Source of the DNA: Paenibacillus sp. FSL H3-0469
Lineage (GTDB): Bacteria > Bacillota > Bacilli > Paenibacillales > Paenibacillaceae
Reading direction: 5' to 3'
DNA: 64,000 nucleotides
NCBI RefSeq assembly: GCF_038051945.1
Contig: NZ_CP150302.1
Coordinates: forward strand, 3,348,001 to 3,412,000
Shown: positions 50,851 through 59,741 of the stretch, piece by piece
How the letters are laid out: each line of letters opens with the position of its first letter
Position numbering within the stretch: the stretch's first letter is position 1
Position numbers and translations under genes: made by a program
The notes under the pieces: model-generated
Told to the model about the DNA's origin: nothing
Database searches by the model: none
What the model saw: only the letters and a program-made list of their open reading frames with translations

Positions 50851-51831
50851 TTACATAATGCTTTCTTTCGTTAATTTCTTCATCACTCCGTTAGCCGTAA
50901 ACAGCAGAATGACACTGACTACCGAGGTGAACATACTTATCGCTGTACCATAGGAGAACCGTCCAATCTGTATCCCGTATTTAAGCGCATACAAATCCAG
51001 CACTTCCGAATAATCGGTAACGAGATTGTTCTGCAATTGGAACTGCTTCTCAAAGCCGATTCCGACCAGATGACCAATCGACATGATCAGGAGTACTGTA
51101 ATCGTCGTACGAATCCCCGGCAATGTAATATTGAACATCTGCTTGACCCGTCCTGCTCCATCCACTTTAGCCGCTTCATACAGTTCTTTATCAATGCCTG
51201 TAATCGCTGCCAGATAGATGATCGCGTTCCAGCCCGTTTCCTTCCAGATGTCAGCAGCCGTTAAGACTCCCCAGAAGTATTTCCCTTTGGCCATGAACTG
51301 GATCGGCTCATCAATCACATTCATCCAGAGCAGCAAATCATTCACGATCCCCCCGTCAATCGCAAGCGTCTTGTAGACAATTCCGCCTACAACCACCCAG
51401 GATACAAAGTGTGGCAGGTAAGATATCGTCTGGACCGTTCTTTTGAAGACGCTTCCGCGCAGCTCGTTGAGCAGGACCGCAAACAGAATCGGAACCACGA
51501 AGCCGAAGATCAGCCCCAGCATACTCATCGCCAGTGTATTTCTTAATACGAGGTAGAAGCGTTCATCCTGGAACAGCTCCTTGAAGTTGTCCAGTCCGAC
51601 CCATTTCTGCTCGCTGAACGATCTGACCGGCTTATAATTCTGAAAGGCCATTAGCCATCCCCATATGGGCACATAGCTGAATATAAATACCCAGATTACG
51701 AATGGAAGGGACATCAGGTATAAGTACTTTTGCTGGAGTACGCTTTTCCAAAATCCACTATTCCGTTTCGCAGGTGGGCGGGGGGTTACGCTTTCATTTG
51801 TTGTAACACCGCTTTCAGTGAGCGCTTTCAC
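50851..51831 (-). CDS. Carbohydrate ABC transporter permease (LplB-like)
   Basis: Protein of 326 residues with six membrane helices after a polar N-terminus; the EAA loop is YEAAKVDGAGRVKQMFNITL. Resembles LplB/YtdP-associated permeases. Start: GTG 51831 is 9-10 bp from AAGGGGG, while TTG 51837 is only 3-4 bp away, so GTG is favoured. First structural gene after the YesM kinase gene; it pairs with the LplC-like permease. Confidence 0.9.
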   Translation of the reverse strand: MKALTESGVTTNESVTPRPPAKRNSGFWKSVLQQKYLYLMSLPFVIWVFIFSYVPIWGWLMAFQNYKPVRSFSEQKWVGLDNFKELFQDERFYLVLRNTLAMSMLGLIFGFVVPILFAVLLNELRGSVFKRTVQTISYLPHFVSWVVVGGIVYKTLAIDGGIVNDLLLWMNVIDEPIQFMAKGKYFWGVLTAADIWKETGWNAIIYLAAITGIDKELYEAAKVDGAGRVKQMFNITLPGIRTTITVLLIMSIGHLVGIGFEKQFQLQNNLVTDYSEVLDLYALKYGIQIGRFSYGTAISMFTSVVSVILLFTANGVMKKLTKESIM

Positions 51832-51964
51832 GATCAATATTCCCCCTTCGCTTTGATAGCTTTATCTTATCCCAGCGCCGGGGGCGAGAATACCCAACAG
51901 ATTTCACGTAAAAACCTATAGAAATTAGACATTCTCCCCGCCTGTATCCCCTTAAGCCTTCAAA

Positions 51965-53749
51965 TCACTGTCCCTTCGGGATTGAAAATGTAATCCGGGT
52001 CCCCTCTCCTTCCCGGCTTGAGATGTTCAGCCCGTGCTCCGCTCCGTAATACAGAGTCAGTCTCTGCTGCACATTGCGCAGCCCGATCCGGCCCTGCTCC
52101 TCTTCCTCCACCTTGGTGATGACCTCCATAATCTCGGACAGCCGTCCTTCCTTCATCCCGATCCCGTCATCCATTACAATCACCTCAATCTCCTGTTTCT
52201 CCGTGAGGGTAATGGCGATGCTGACATGCACCGTGCCCTCCTTATTCTCCAGACCGTGAACGACCGAATTCTCCACCAGCGGCTGGATAATCAACGGCGG
52301 AATCATCACCTCAGCGGTGGCGGGATCCAAGGTAATCTCATATTCCAGCCTGTCCTCGTACCGGAACTTCTGAATCTCCAGATAGGAGCGGATCATCTCA
52401 ATCTCTTCCTTGATCGGCGCTCTCTCCCGGCCGACTTCCAGATTCTTGCGCATCAGCTTGCCCAGCAGCCGGACAATATTAGCGATCTCCTTCTCTCCCC
52501 GCAGATGGGCGTTCATACGGATCGACTCCAGCGCGTTGAACAGAAAATGCGGATGAATCTGGCTCGCCATCATCTTCAGCTTAATCTCGCGCTGCGCAAT
52601 CTCCAGCGTGCTGTTCTTCTCATTGCTCTCTATCACCTGGTTAATCAGCTGGTTGATGCTGGCTACCATGTAGTTGAACTGGCGCGACAGCTGGCCGATC
52701 TCGTCTGTTCCGTCAATGCGGGAGACGACATTCAGGTTCCCGAGGGCCACTTGATTGAGCTGGCGGCTCAGCCGCAGCAGCCGGTTGCTCGTCAGCAGCG
52801 AGATCGTGTAGACCAATACAAGCGCAACCAGCAGCACCCCGATTACGATAAACAGGCCCAGCTGACTCACCTTGTTGGCATCGCTCAGAATGCTTTTGGT
52901 CTCGAATACGGAAATGATTTTTAACTTGCTGACACTCAGCTCAGGGATCATCTCATCGATGATGACGTAAGAATCCTTGGCCTTCACCTGGGTCGTGAAC
53001 ACGCCCTTGGACTGCGCCTGCACATCAATCCCTATGTCAAAAGCATCCACCGTGCTGCCCACCAGCTGCGGATTTTTAGCGGATACAATATAGCCCTGCT
53101 CATCGATAATAATGGTCTCGAACGGCTCCTGGTGCAGCATCTGGTTCAGCTCATTCTGATTCACCTGCACCATCAGAATTCCTGACTTGCTGTATTCTGG
53201 GTAGGGCACCTGGCGGACCAGGCTCAGCTTGTTGATGGTTCCTTTGGGGCTGTTGATATAAGGGTCCTTGTCGTGGATATACATCCAGTAGATCTGATTG
53301 TTCTGCATAGCCTGTGTATACCAGTTTCTCGTGCGGATCTCCGGCGTTACCGGCGCGATGGACATATCGTCCACCAGAGTGGGATTATCGATGAAGAAGC
53401 GGATATTGGAGATTTCCCGGTACCGCAGCACGTATTCCTTGAGGTCGGTATAATTCAGGTAAGCCTTGGTCAGCTCCAGGATACTCGGATAATGCGTATT
53501 AACCAGCCGCTCCAGATCCTCATCGAAATAGAGCAGATTCGAAATATCTGTAGGGACACGCAGCTTGCTGTACAACTGGCTTTTGATCTTTTCCACGTTG
53601 TTGGTGGCCTGATCAATCGCTCTGTTCAAGGCTCCTTCCCGAAAATAATTTGTCAGAATAATCCCTGCAATCAGCACGGGAATCATCACCACTATGATAT
53701 AAAAGAAGATCAGCTTGTATTTCAGCTTCATATTATTGACCATCCGCAC
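51965..53749 (-). CDS. YesM-type sensor histidine kinase
   Basis: Protein of 594 residues: TM1 (about 10-33), a large extracytoplasmic dCache-like sensor (about 35-295), TM2 (about 300-322), HAMP (to about 375), a His_kinase domain with SQIHPHFLFNALESIRMNA (phospho-His), and HATPase with PLIIQPLVENSVVHG and DDGIGM. This class senses sugars outside the cell, often via a binding lipoprotein. The start at GTG 53749 is uncertain because no good ribosome site is close. It pairs with the YesN regulator encoded just upstream and probably controls lplBCA and the fucosidase gene. Confidence 0.9.
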   Translation of the reverse strand: MRMVNNMKLKYKLIFFYIIVVMIPVLIAGIILTNYFREGALNRAIDQATNNVEKIKSQLYSKLRVPTDISNLLYFDEDLERLVNTHYPSILELTKAYLNYTDLKEYVLRYREISNIRFFIDNPTLVDDMSIAPVTPEIRTRNWYTQAMQNNQIYWMYIHDKDPYINSPKGTINKLSLVRQVPYPEYSKSGILMVQVNQNELNQMLHQEPFETIIIDEQGYIVSAKNPQLVGSTVDAFDIGIDVQAQSKGVFTTQVKAKDSYVIIDEMIPELSVSKLKIISVFETKSILSDANKVSQLGLFIVIGVLLVALVLVYTISLLTSNRLLRLSRQLNQVALGNLNVVSRIDGTDEIGQLSRQFNYMVASINQLINQVIESNEKNSTLEIAQREIKLKMMASQIHPHFLFNALESIRMNAHLRGEKEIANIVRLLGKLMRKNLEVGRERAPIKEEIEMIRSYLEIQKFRYEDRLEYEITLDPATAEVMIPPLIIQPLVENSVVHGLENKEGTVHVSIAITLTEKQEIEVIVMDDGIGMKEGRLSEIMEVITKVEEEEQGRIGLRNVQQRLTLYYGAEHGLNISSREGEGTRITFSIPKGQ

Positions 53750-53784
53750 CAGCTTCTTGATATCAATCTCCCCTCTCTATACAA

Positions 53785-53825
53785 ACAGGCTGCTCCCGGT
53801 CTTCTGTAAGAAGGGGAACAGCCTG
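53785..53825 (-). terminator. Hairpin between yesN-like and yesM-like genes
   Basis: ACAGGCTG...CCCC / GGG...CAGCCTGT stem (53785-53797 with 53812-53825) with only a short T stretch after it. It lies in the 189-bp gap after the response regulator gene and may be an attenuator or partial terminator. Confidence 0.5.
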
Positions 53826-53938
53826 TATATCATAAGCCTCATACCTGATTTTCTGCAAGCTTGCCGGCCTACAGTTCCAAATTTCCCCTCCGCTTCTTTT
53901 TGCTTTTCGTTAAGTGCTTTAGCGCTTCTTAGATAAGT

Positions 53939-55483
53939 CTAGTTCTCCTTGCGGTAGGCGCTTGGGGAGACGCCGACATATTTGCGGAATTTGGCGTTGA
54001 AGTAATCGGAGTTCATGTATCCAACCTGCTCGGCCACCTCATAGACCTTCATGCCCTGGGTCAGCAGCTGCTTGGCCTTCTCGATCCGCACCTTATCCAG
54101 ATACGTATTGAAGTGCTCGCCCACCTGGTTCTTGAACATTTTACCCAAATAGGCACTATTGTAGTTAAAAATCTCCGCAAGGGTGCCCAGCTTCAAATTC
54201 TCCTTATACCGCCGCTGGATCAAATCGGTGATCCGCTTAATCTCATCGCCGCGTCCGCCTCCGCTGCCCGTCAGCCGGGAGAGCTGCTCCATGTAGCCCG
54301 ACACCAGCCGCTCTGCATCATGCAGGTACCTGCTGCTGTAGACCTCGCCCATCGGCGAAGCTTGTCCGGCAATCAGCGGGCGCAGCTCGGGACTCGCCGC
54401 CTCCAGCCGGGCAATTGTACTGCTGACAATCCGCAGCAGCTGATCCTTGATATAGGTCTCATCCCGCTGGGTATGCACAAGCTGGCGTATAATCTGCAGC
54501 GTAAGCTCCCTGGCCACCTCGCTGCTTCCAGCCTCCACTGCCAGTAACAGCTGCACCTCAATATCACGCTCGGGGTCCGGCTCCTCCTCCAGTTCCACCG
54601 CGCCTTGTGCAGGCTCCTCCCACAGGTCCGGCATTTCGCAGAGGAGGGTATTCTTCTGCCCGAAGAAGGCATCGTCCAGCCGGGCGCGTGCGGCCCCGAA
54701 GGACTCTCCAGCCTCCTCCGGCCGGGCAGCTGCTCCGCCCGCTGCGGCCACGAACTCCAGCCCCTCCTTCGAGATCAGGTGATGCAGCTCCTGCCAGAGG
54801 GCCGCCCGGGCGCGTTCATCCCGGAGCGGCTCCTTCAGCAGAATTCCCATATACGGGGGAAGGGTGAAGAAGAAGAAGCCCTCCGCCTCCTGCCAATGCC
54901 GCTCCATCAGCCGCTTCACTGCATCTTCGCGGGCATCCTCGCCCTTGTTAAGCCCTTTCAATTCCAGCAGCACCACTTCGCAGCTGCTGTCCTTAAGACC
55001 CAGCTCAGCCGCCGCCTCTCCGGCTTCCTTCGACTGCAGCAGCTCCCGCACCAGCACCTCGGTGGTTCTTGCCGGCTCCAGCGCCTGCCATTCGTTGATC
55101 CGTTCTTCCTGGCTGATCTTCTCCCGCAGCTCCTGCAGATAGCTGATCAGCTCCTCCTCATCCACCGGCTTAAGCAAATATCCGTCAATATGATAGGAGA
55201 TGGCCTGCTTCGCATATTCAAAATCGGCATAGCCGCTCAGAATCAGCACATGGCAGCCTGGATTCTCCTTGCGCAGCTCAGCGATCAATTCCAGCCCGGT
55301 CATTCCCGGCATACGGATATCCGCCATCACAAGTCCAGGTTTCAACTCACGGAATTTGTCCAGCGCTTCATAACCGTTAGCCGCTGTCGCCACCACGGTA
55401 TACCCCTCTTCCTCCCAGGGAATCAAGGTGCGCATCCCTTCCCTCAGCTTGGGCTCATCATCCACAATCAGTACTTTGATCAA
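53939..55483 (-). CDS. YesN-type response regulator with AraC DNA-binding domain
   Basis: Protein of 514 residues: receiver (about 1-125; IKVLIVDDEPKLREGM, acceptor Asp in LVMADIRMPGMTG, Lys in DGYLLKPVDEEE), a long central regulatory part (about 135-400), and a C-terminal AraC double helix-turn-helix (NYNSAYLGKMFKNQVGE, VGYMNSDYFNAKFRKY). It starts with TTG 55483, preceded by GGGAGG at 6 bp. It should be phosphorylated by the YesM-type kinase encoded next and activate the transporter genes. Confidence 0.92.
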   Translation of the reverse strand: MIKVLIVDDEPKLREGMRTLIPWEEEGYTVVATAANGYEALDKFRELKPGLVMADIRMPGMTGLELIAELRKENPGCHVLILSGYADFEYAKQAISYHIDGYLLKPVDEEELISYLQELREKISQEERINEWQALEPARTTEVLVRELLQSKEAGEAAAELGLKDSSCEVVLLELKGLNKGEDAREDAVKRLMERHWQEAEGFFFFTLPPYMGILLKEPLRDERARAALWQELHHLISKEGLEFVAAAGGAAARPEEAGESFGAARARLDDAFFGQKNTLLCEMPDLWEEPAQGAVELEEEPDPERDIEVQLLLAVEAGSSEVARELTLQIIRQLVHTQRDETYIKDQLLRIVSSTIARLEAASPELRPLIAGQASPMGEVYSSRYLHDAERLVSGYMEQLSRLTGSGGGRGDEIKRITDLIQRRYKENLKLGTLAEIFNYNSAYLGKMFKNQVGEHFNTYLDKVRIEKAKQLLTQGMKVYEVAEQVGYMNSDYFNAKFRKYVGVSPSAYRKEN

Positions 55484-55545
55484 TTGGGGCCTCCCTTCAC
55501 AGAGCTTATTACAAACTTTACAGCAAGCTTATACCATAACCTATA

Positions 55546-55655
55546 TAAGTGGAAACGGCATTGCCGTCCTTTTAAAGGACGGTACCGTTTCAGCGAGAAA
55601 TAGAAGGATAAATTATCGTGTGAAACATATAAATTCTTATATTTTAAAAGAAAAT
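55546..55655 (+). repeat. Dispersed ~107-bp repeat, copy 2
   Basis: Begins with a strong palindrome GCCGTCCTTTTAAAGGACGG, then GAAATAGAAGGATAAATTAT and CATATAAATTCTTATATTTT. It aligns with 8044-8150 over its whole length, and its second half with 59684-59733. It sits between the yesN-like gene and the xylB terminator. Confidence 0.8.
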
Positions 55656-55684
55656 AAGCTGCCACCCTGTACAGGATGGCAGTC
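55653..55684 (-). terminator. Terminator of xylB
   Basis: CTGCCATCCT / AGGGTGGCAG stem (55661-55684) with loop GTAC, followed by TTATTTTCTTTT on the minus strand. Confidence 0.8.
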
Positions 55685-55700
55685 ATTCCGTGCGGATATT

Positions 55701-57197
55701 CTATTTCCGGTAAGAAGCCAGCTTCTCATTCAGCTCGCGGGTCTGGCCGTATACATCCTGATACAAAGCGAAGATTCCGTCATATAGCGCCGCCTGCTCT
55801 GCATTAGGGGTATAGGTCTCTGCCGGACGGATGAAGGCTTCCGCACATGCACCAAGAGATTCGAACCAGCCTGCACCATAGGCTGCCAGCATAGCTGCGC
55901 CCATAGCCGGACCCTGCTCGCTCTCCAGCTTGATGATCGTAGCGCCGAAGATATCGGCCTGCATCTGCAGCCAGGCTTCATTCTTCGCCCCGCCGCCGAT
56001 CGCCACAACCTCGGTAATCTCTTTGCCGGATTCACGCACAATCTCGATGGATTCGCGCAGCGAGAAGGTGATGCCTTCCAGCACAGCCCGGGTAAAGTGG
56101 GACAGCGTATGTCCGGAATCCATACCGATGAAGCTGCCGCGGATGCTCGCATCCGGGTGCGGTGTACGTTCCCCGCTGATGTAAGGGGTGAACAAGAGAC
56201 CGCTGCTGCCAGCCGGGATTTCGTTCACTCCCTGCAGCAATTCGTCGAAGCTCTTGTCTTGCGCAAAGGTCTCCTTGAACCAGGTCAGGCTGTGTCCTGC
56301 CGCCAGGGTCACGCCCATAATGTAGAAGGCATCCTTCTCACTGTGGTTGAAGAAATGCACTTTGCCTTCGAGGTTAAGATCCTTGTTGCTCTCATAGGAC
56401 AATACCACACCGGAGGTCCCGATGCTGCACATCGTCCGGCCTTCGCCCAGAATGCCGGCTCCCAGTGCGCCGCAGGCATTGTCTGCCCCGCCGGCGAACA
56501 CCTTGGTGGTAGGCAGCAGGCCGGAGGCTTCGGCAACTGCCGGAAGCAGGGTTCCGGTCTGCTCGAAGGATTCCACGAGTCTCGGGCAGAGGGAGACCGG
56601 CAGATCGAACGCTCCGGCAATCTCCGCACTCCACTGCTTCGCGCCAACGTCGAGCAGCAGGGTTCCGGCTGCATCGGAGTAGTCCATGGCATAGTCACCT
56701 GTCAGGTGATAACGCACATAATCCTTCGGCAGGAGGAATAATTCAGCCTTCGCGAGCACCTCCGGCTCATGCTCCTGGACCCACAGAATCTTCGGAAGCG
56801 TGAAGCCTTCGAGCGCGCGGTTTCTGGCGATATCGATCAGCTTGCTGCCAAGCTTCTTCTCAATCTTACGGCATTCCGCAGTCGTACGTGTATCATTCCA
56901 TAGAATGGCGGGACGCAGCGCCTTGCCTTCACCGTCAACGAGCACAAGCCCGTGCATCTGGCCGGAGAAGCTGATACCGTCGATCTGTTCAGGCTTAGCG
57001 CCGGATACTTCCATCAGACGCTTCAGACTGGCGATGGTTCCCTTCACCCAATCCTCCGGATTCTGCTCACTCCAGTTCGGCTGGGGTCTGCTGAGCGGAT
57101 ACGCCTCAGAGTGCTCAAAAGCCACTTTGCCCTGAGGATCTACCAGTACAGTTTTTACCGCGCTGGTTCCAAGATCGACACCAATTACATATTTCAT
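55701..57197 (-). CDS. xylB: Xylulokinase
   Basis: Protein of 498 residues of the FGGY kinase family. N-terminal phosphate-binding motif YVIGVDLGTSAVKTVLVD, catalytic Asp in the SFSGQMHGLVL and LWNDTRT region, and the C-terminal FGGY-2 domain with VVAIGGGAKNEAWLQMQADI. It phosphorylates D-xylulose to xylulose 5-phosphate. ATG 57197 has AGGAGG 6 bp upstream. It is separated from xylA by about 800 bp holding the xylA terminator and repeats, so it likely has its own promoter, which I could not fix. Confidence 0.95.
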   Translation of the reverse strand: MKYVIGVDLGTSAVKTVLVDPQGKVAFEHSEAYPLSRPQPNWSEQNPEDWVKGTIASLKRLMEVSGAKPEQIDGISFSGQMHGLVLVDGEGKALRPAILWNDTRTTAECRKIEKKLGSKLIDIARNRALEGFTLPKILWVQEHEPEVLAKAELFLLPKDYVRYHLTGDYAMDYSDAAGTLLLDVGAKQWSAEIAGAFDLPVSLCPRLVESFEQTGTLLPAVAEASGLLPTTKVFAGGADNACGALGAGILGEGRTMCSIGTSGVVLSYESNKDLNLEGKVHFFNHSEKDAFYIMGVTLAAGHSLTWFKETFAQDKSFDELLQGVNEIPAGSSGLLFTPYISGERTPHPDASIRGSFIGMDSGHTLSHFTRAVLEGITFSLRESIEIVRESGKEITEVVAIGGGAKNEAWLQMQADIFGATIIKLESEQGPAMGAAMLAAYGAGWFESLGACAEAFIRPAETYTPNAEQAALYDGIFALYQDVYGQTRELNEKLASYRK

Positions 57198-57322
57198 AGT
57201 TATCCTCCTAAAAGTTATATGTAGCATTACTTCTTATGAAACTTCTCTGCAGCCGTTCAAAAGCACCTTCCACTAAAAGGTAAGGCGAAAGTAAGCGAGA
57301 GGTACGCCTAAGATGCGGCTAC

Positions 57323-57504
57323 GATTGTATTTTCTGCAATAGATTCTCGTTAAATCGGCCGAAAATCGCAGGCTATTGCACTTTGTACACTAGAACTTGT
57401 TGAAAAGGCTGTTTTGTAGGGTACGCTCAAATATCTGTTGTACCAAATACAGCAGAATGCTATTTTCCAGCCAAATCAGATCATTCTGCTGCACAAAATA
57501 CACT
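57323..57504. repeat. Array of four quasi-palindromes, copy 3
   Basis: Units of the form ATTGTATTTTCTGCAATAGA start near 57323, 57373, 57433 and 57482 (steps 50, 60, 49). Best aligned with the reverse of the array at 9383-9563, and like it directly next to a MITE-like element. Non-coding. Confidence 0.6.
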
Positions 57505-57516
57505 CACACGGTCCTG

Positions 57517-57857
57517 GTAGAGTATCAGATTAAAAGGATGGATAAGCTTATTAAACCCTATCCACCCAAAATCTAACGGACCGGAGAGATCTTATCCCCG
57601 CGAAAACGCCACTTTTGGCAGCGTAACGGACTCAGGCGACCTCATAGTCTCTCTATGAGACGTTTCTTAGCTGAAGTGCAAAGGATAAGGCCTGTGGAGT
57701 CCGTTAATCGCTCAAGTGACGACTTTCTTCCCGGATAAGAGCACCTCAGTCCGTTACGCTAAGCCAAACGTCCCCTGAAGAACAACACCCGCTTGGAAAA
57801 GATGTAATTGGAAGGGGCATTGCGTCTGATCCACTATTTTAAATCTGATGAAGTACT
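57517..57857 (+). repeat. MITE-like interspersed element, copy C (~341 bp)
   Basis: The most regular copy. Terminal inverted repeats around TCAGATTTAAAA, four TAACGGAC segments in two orientations, and a central hairpin CTCATAG/CTATGAG (about 57641-57660). The right end is followed directly by a second left-end-like stretch (TAGAGTATCAGA, 57860-57871). Confidence 0.88.
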
Positions 57858-57901
57858 TGTAGAGTATCAGAACCATTCCGCCACTCAAGTATTCCAGTAT
57901 T

Positions 57902-57943
57902 AAAAAAGGGGGCTGCCGAAGAATGCTCTCTTCAGCAACCCCC
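57902..57943 (-). terminator. Terminator of xylA
   Basis: GGGGGTTGCTGAAGA / TCTTCGGCAGCCCCC stem around GAGCAT, followed by six T on the minus strand. Confidence 0.92.
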
Positions 57944-57997
57944 GTTGCGTGTATTCTCTAATGAATCTGCGGGCAATCCCGCAAATCCGGCAGCGTC

Positions 57998-59317
57998 TTA
58001 CTCAGCAGTCAGGATGTACTGGTTAAGTGTAGCTCTCAGCAGTTCCTGACGTCCGGATTTGTTCGGACGCGGGCTCTCGTTGTTCAGCGCGTAGTCAGCC
58101 AGCGAAGCCAGTGTCGCTTTGCCGGATACGATGTCAGCGCCAACGCCTTCGTTGAAGCTGCTGTAACGATCAGCAATGAAGTTCTCGAATACGCCGTCTT
58201 CCAGCAGCTTAGCAGCTACCTTCAGGCCCTTAGCGTATACGTCCATACCGGAGATGTGTGCCAGGAACAGATCCTCAGGCTCGAAGGAAGGACGGCGTAC
58301 CTTGGAGTCAAAGTTGATTCCGCCTTTGCCCAGACCATCGTTCTTCAGTACTTCATACAGAGTCAGTGTAGCATCGTAGATGCTTGCAGGGAATTCATCT
58401 GTATCCCAGCCGAGCAATGGATCGCCCTGGTTCGCATCGAGTGATCCCAGCATGCCGTTGATACGGGCTACATGCAGCTCGTGCTCGAAGGTGTGGCCAG
58501 CCAGTGTAGCATGGTTCGCTTCAAGGTTCAGCTTGAAGTGCTTATCCAGGTTATACTTCTGCAGGAATGCGATGCAGGTTGCTGCATCGAAGTCATATTG
58601 GTGCTTGGTAGGCTCTTTCGGCTTAGGCTCGATCAGGAACTGGCCGTCGAAGCCGATTTCCTTCGCATAATCAACAGCCATAGTGAACAGACGGGCAATG
58701 TTGTCCTGCTCCAGCTGCATGTTGGTGTTGAGCAGAGTCTCGTAACCTTCACGGCCGCCCCAGAACACATAGTTATCAGCGCCCAGACGTTTACCCACTT
58801 CCAGACCTTTCTTCACTTGTGCAGCAGCGTGTGCGAATACGTCAGCGTTGCAGGTGGAGCCTGCACCGTGCATGTAGCGCGGGTTGGTGAACATGTTGGC
58901 AGTGTTCCACAGCAGTTTTTTGCCGGAAGCCTTCATGCCTTGTTCAAGGATATCTACGATGGTATCGATGTTGCTGTAGAATTCACGCAGGGACGCGCCT
59001 TCAGGAGCGATGTCCACATCATGGAAGCAGTAGTACTGCAGGTCCATCTTCTCCATGAATTCGAATGCAGCTTCCGCACGGGCTTTAGCCTTGTCCAATG
59101 TGCTCAGTTTGTCCCAAGCGCGGACTGCAGTTTCAGCGCCGAACGGATCGGAACCGCCAGCTGTTAATGTATGCCAGTAAGCCATTGCAAATTTCAGGTG
59201 CTCTTCCATTGTTTTGCCGGCTACGATTTCTGTAGGATTGTAGAATTTGAATGCATAAGGGTTGGTGGAACGGCTTCCCTCGTAAGAGATCTTGCTCACT
59301 GTTTCAAAATAAGCCAT
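57998..59317 (-). CDS. xylA: Xylose isomerase
   Basis: Protein of 439 residues, the usual length of class II enzymes. Active-site His in [21 protein letters not shown], metal ligands in [16 protein letters not shown] (Glu), [13 protein letters not shown] (Glu/His) and GSLDANQGD (Asp). It converts D-xylose to D-xylulose in the cytoplasm. ATG 59317 is used, with AGGAGG 9 bp upstream; the open frame continues upstream across the operator but without a start site. The upstream region holds a XylR-type palindrome and a cre-like site; xylR is divergent. Confidence 0.97.
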   Translation of the reverse strand: MAYFETVSKISYEGSRSTNPYAFKFYNPTEIVAGKTMEEHLKFAMAYWHTLTAGGSDPFGAETAVRAWDKLSTLDKAKARAEAAFEFMEKMDLQYYCFHDVDIAPEGASLREFYSNIDTIVDILEQGMKASGKKLLWNTANMFTNPRYMHGAGSTCNADVFAHAAAQVKKGLEVGKRLGADNYVFWGGREGYETLLNTNMQLEQDNIARLFTMAVDYAKEIGFDGQFLIEPKPKEPTKHQYDFDAATCIAFLQKYNLDKHFKLNLEANHATLAGHTFEHELHVARINGMLGSLDANQGDPLLGWDTDEFPASIYDATLTLYEVLKNDGLGKGGINFDSKVRRPSFEPEDLFLAHISGMDVYAKGLKVAAKLLEDGVFENFIADRYSSFNEGVGADIVSGKATLASLADYALNNESPRPNKSGRQELLRATLNQYILTAE

Positions 59318-59348
59318 TTGTAAAATCCTCCTCAATATTTGCTTTATC

Positions 59349-59362
59349 CGCAAGCGTTTACA
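59349..59362. promoter_or_regulatory. Putative cre site in the xylA leader
   Basis: CGCAAGCGTTTACA (reverse TGTAAACGCTTGCG) fits the cre consensus except at two positions and shares GCAAGCGTT-ACA with the site upstream of lplA. It lies 32 bp before the xylA ATG, between the likely promoter and the ribosome site. Confidence 0.5.
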
Positions 59363-59386
59363 GCAACATCTTAACACATCCCTCTG

Positions 59387-59411
59387 ACTTTGTATATTGG
59401 TTAAACAAAGT
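59387..59411. promoter_or_regulatory. XylR operator upstream of xylA
   Basis: Inverted repeat ACTTTGT - 11 bp - ACAAAGT, of the kind bound by ROK-type XylR repressors (B. subtilis site has TTTGTTTAAACAACAAA-like form). It overlaps the probable -35 region of xylA, whose TGTGTTAAGAT -10 follows. The rest of the gap to xylR (59412-59683) shows no other clear signal. Confidence 0.65.
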
Positions 59412-59683
59412 TTTTTTATTTTTATTTTTCCCGCTGTTTCACAGAGATCCCGGAGCTTAATTTCACCTCCAGAAGTTCGGGTTATACAAAAATATGTTGC
59501 GGCGGGTTCGTCCGGATTCAACGGATTCAGTTGCATTTTTGCGCTCTTCATTCTAGACTAGGGGGCATACCCGCGCAGCGGAGCCTAGCTTCACAGCTAC
59601 CCTCTTCCTGCACGTGCAAAGCCCCCGTTCTATCCTGAAACAACGGCTTTCCTCATTGTTACATGCCGCCGATCAGCAGACCG

Positions 59684-59733
59684 GACAAAACTTATGGTGT
59701 GAAACCTATAAATTCTTATATTGTAAAAGGAAG
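59684..59733 (+). repeat. Dispersed repeat, half copy carrying the xylR ribosome site
   Basis: TGTGAAACCTATAAATTCTT and the following ATATTGTAAAAGGAAG match the right half of the repeats at 8044 and 55546. The terminal AAAAGGAAG serves as the Shine-Dalgarno of xylR. Confidence 0.65.
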
Positions 59734-59741
59734 TGTGCTGC

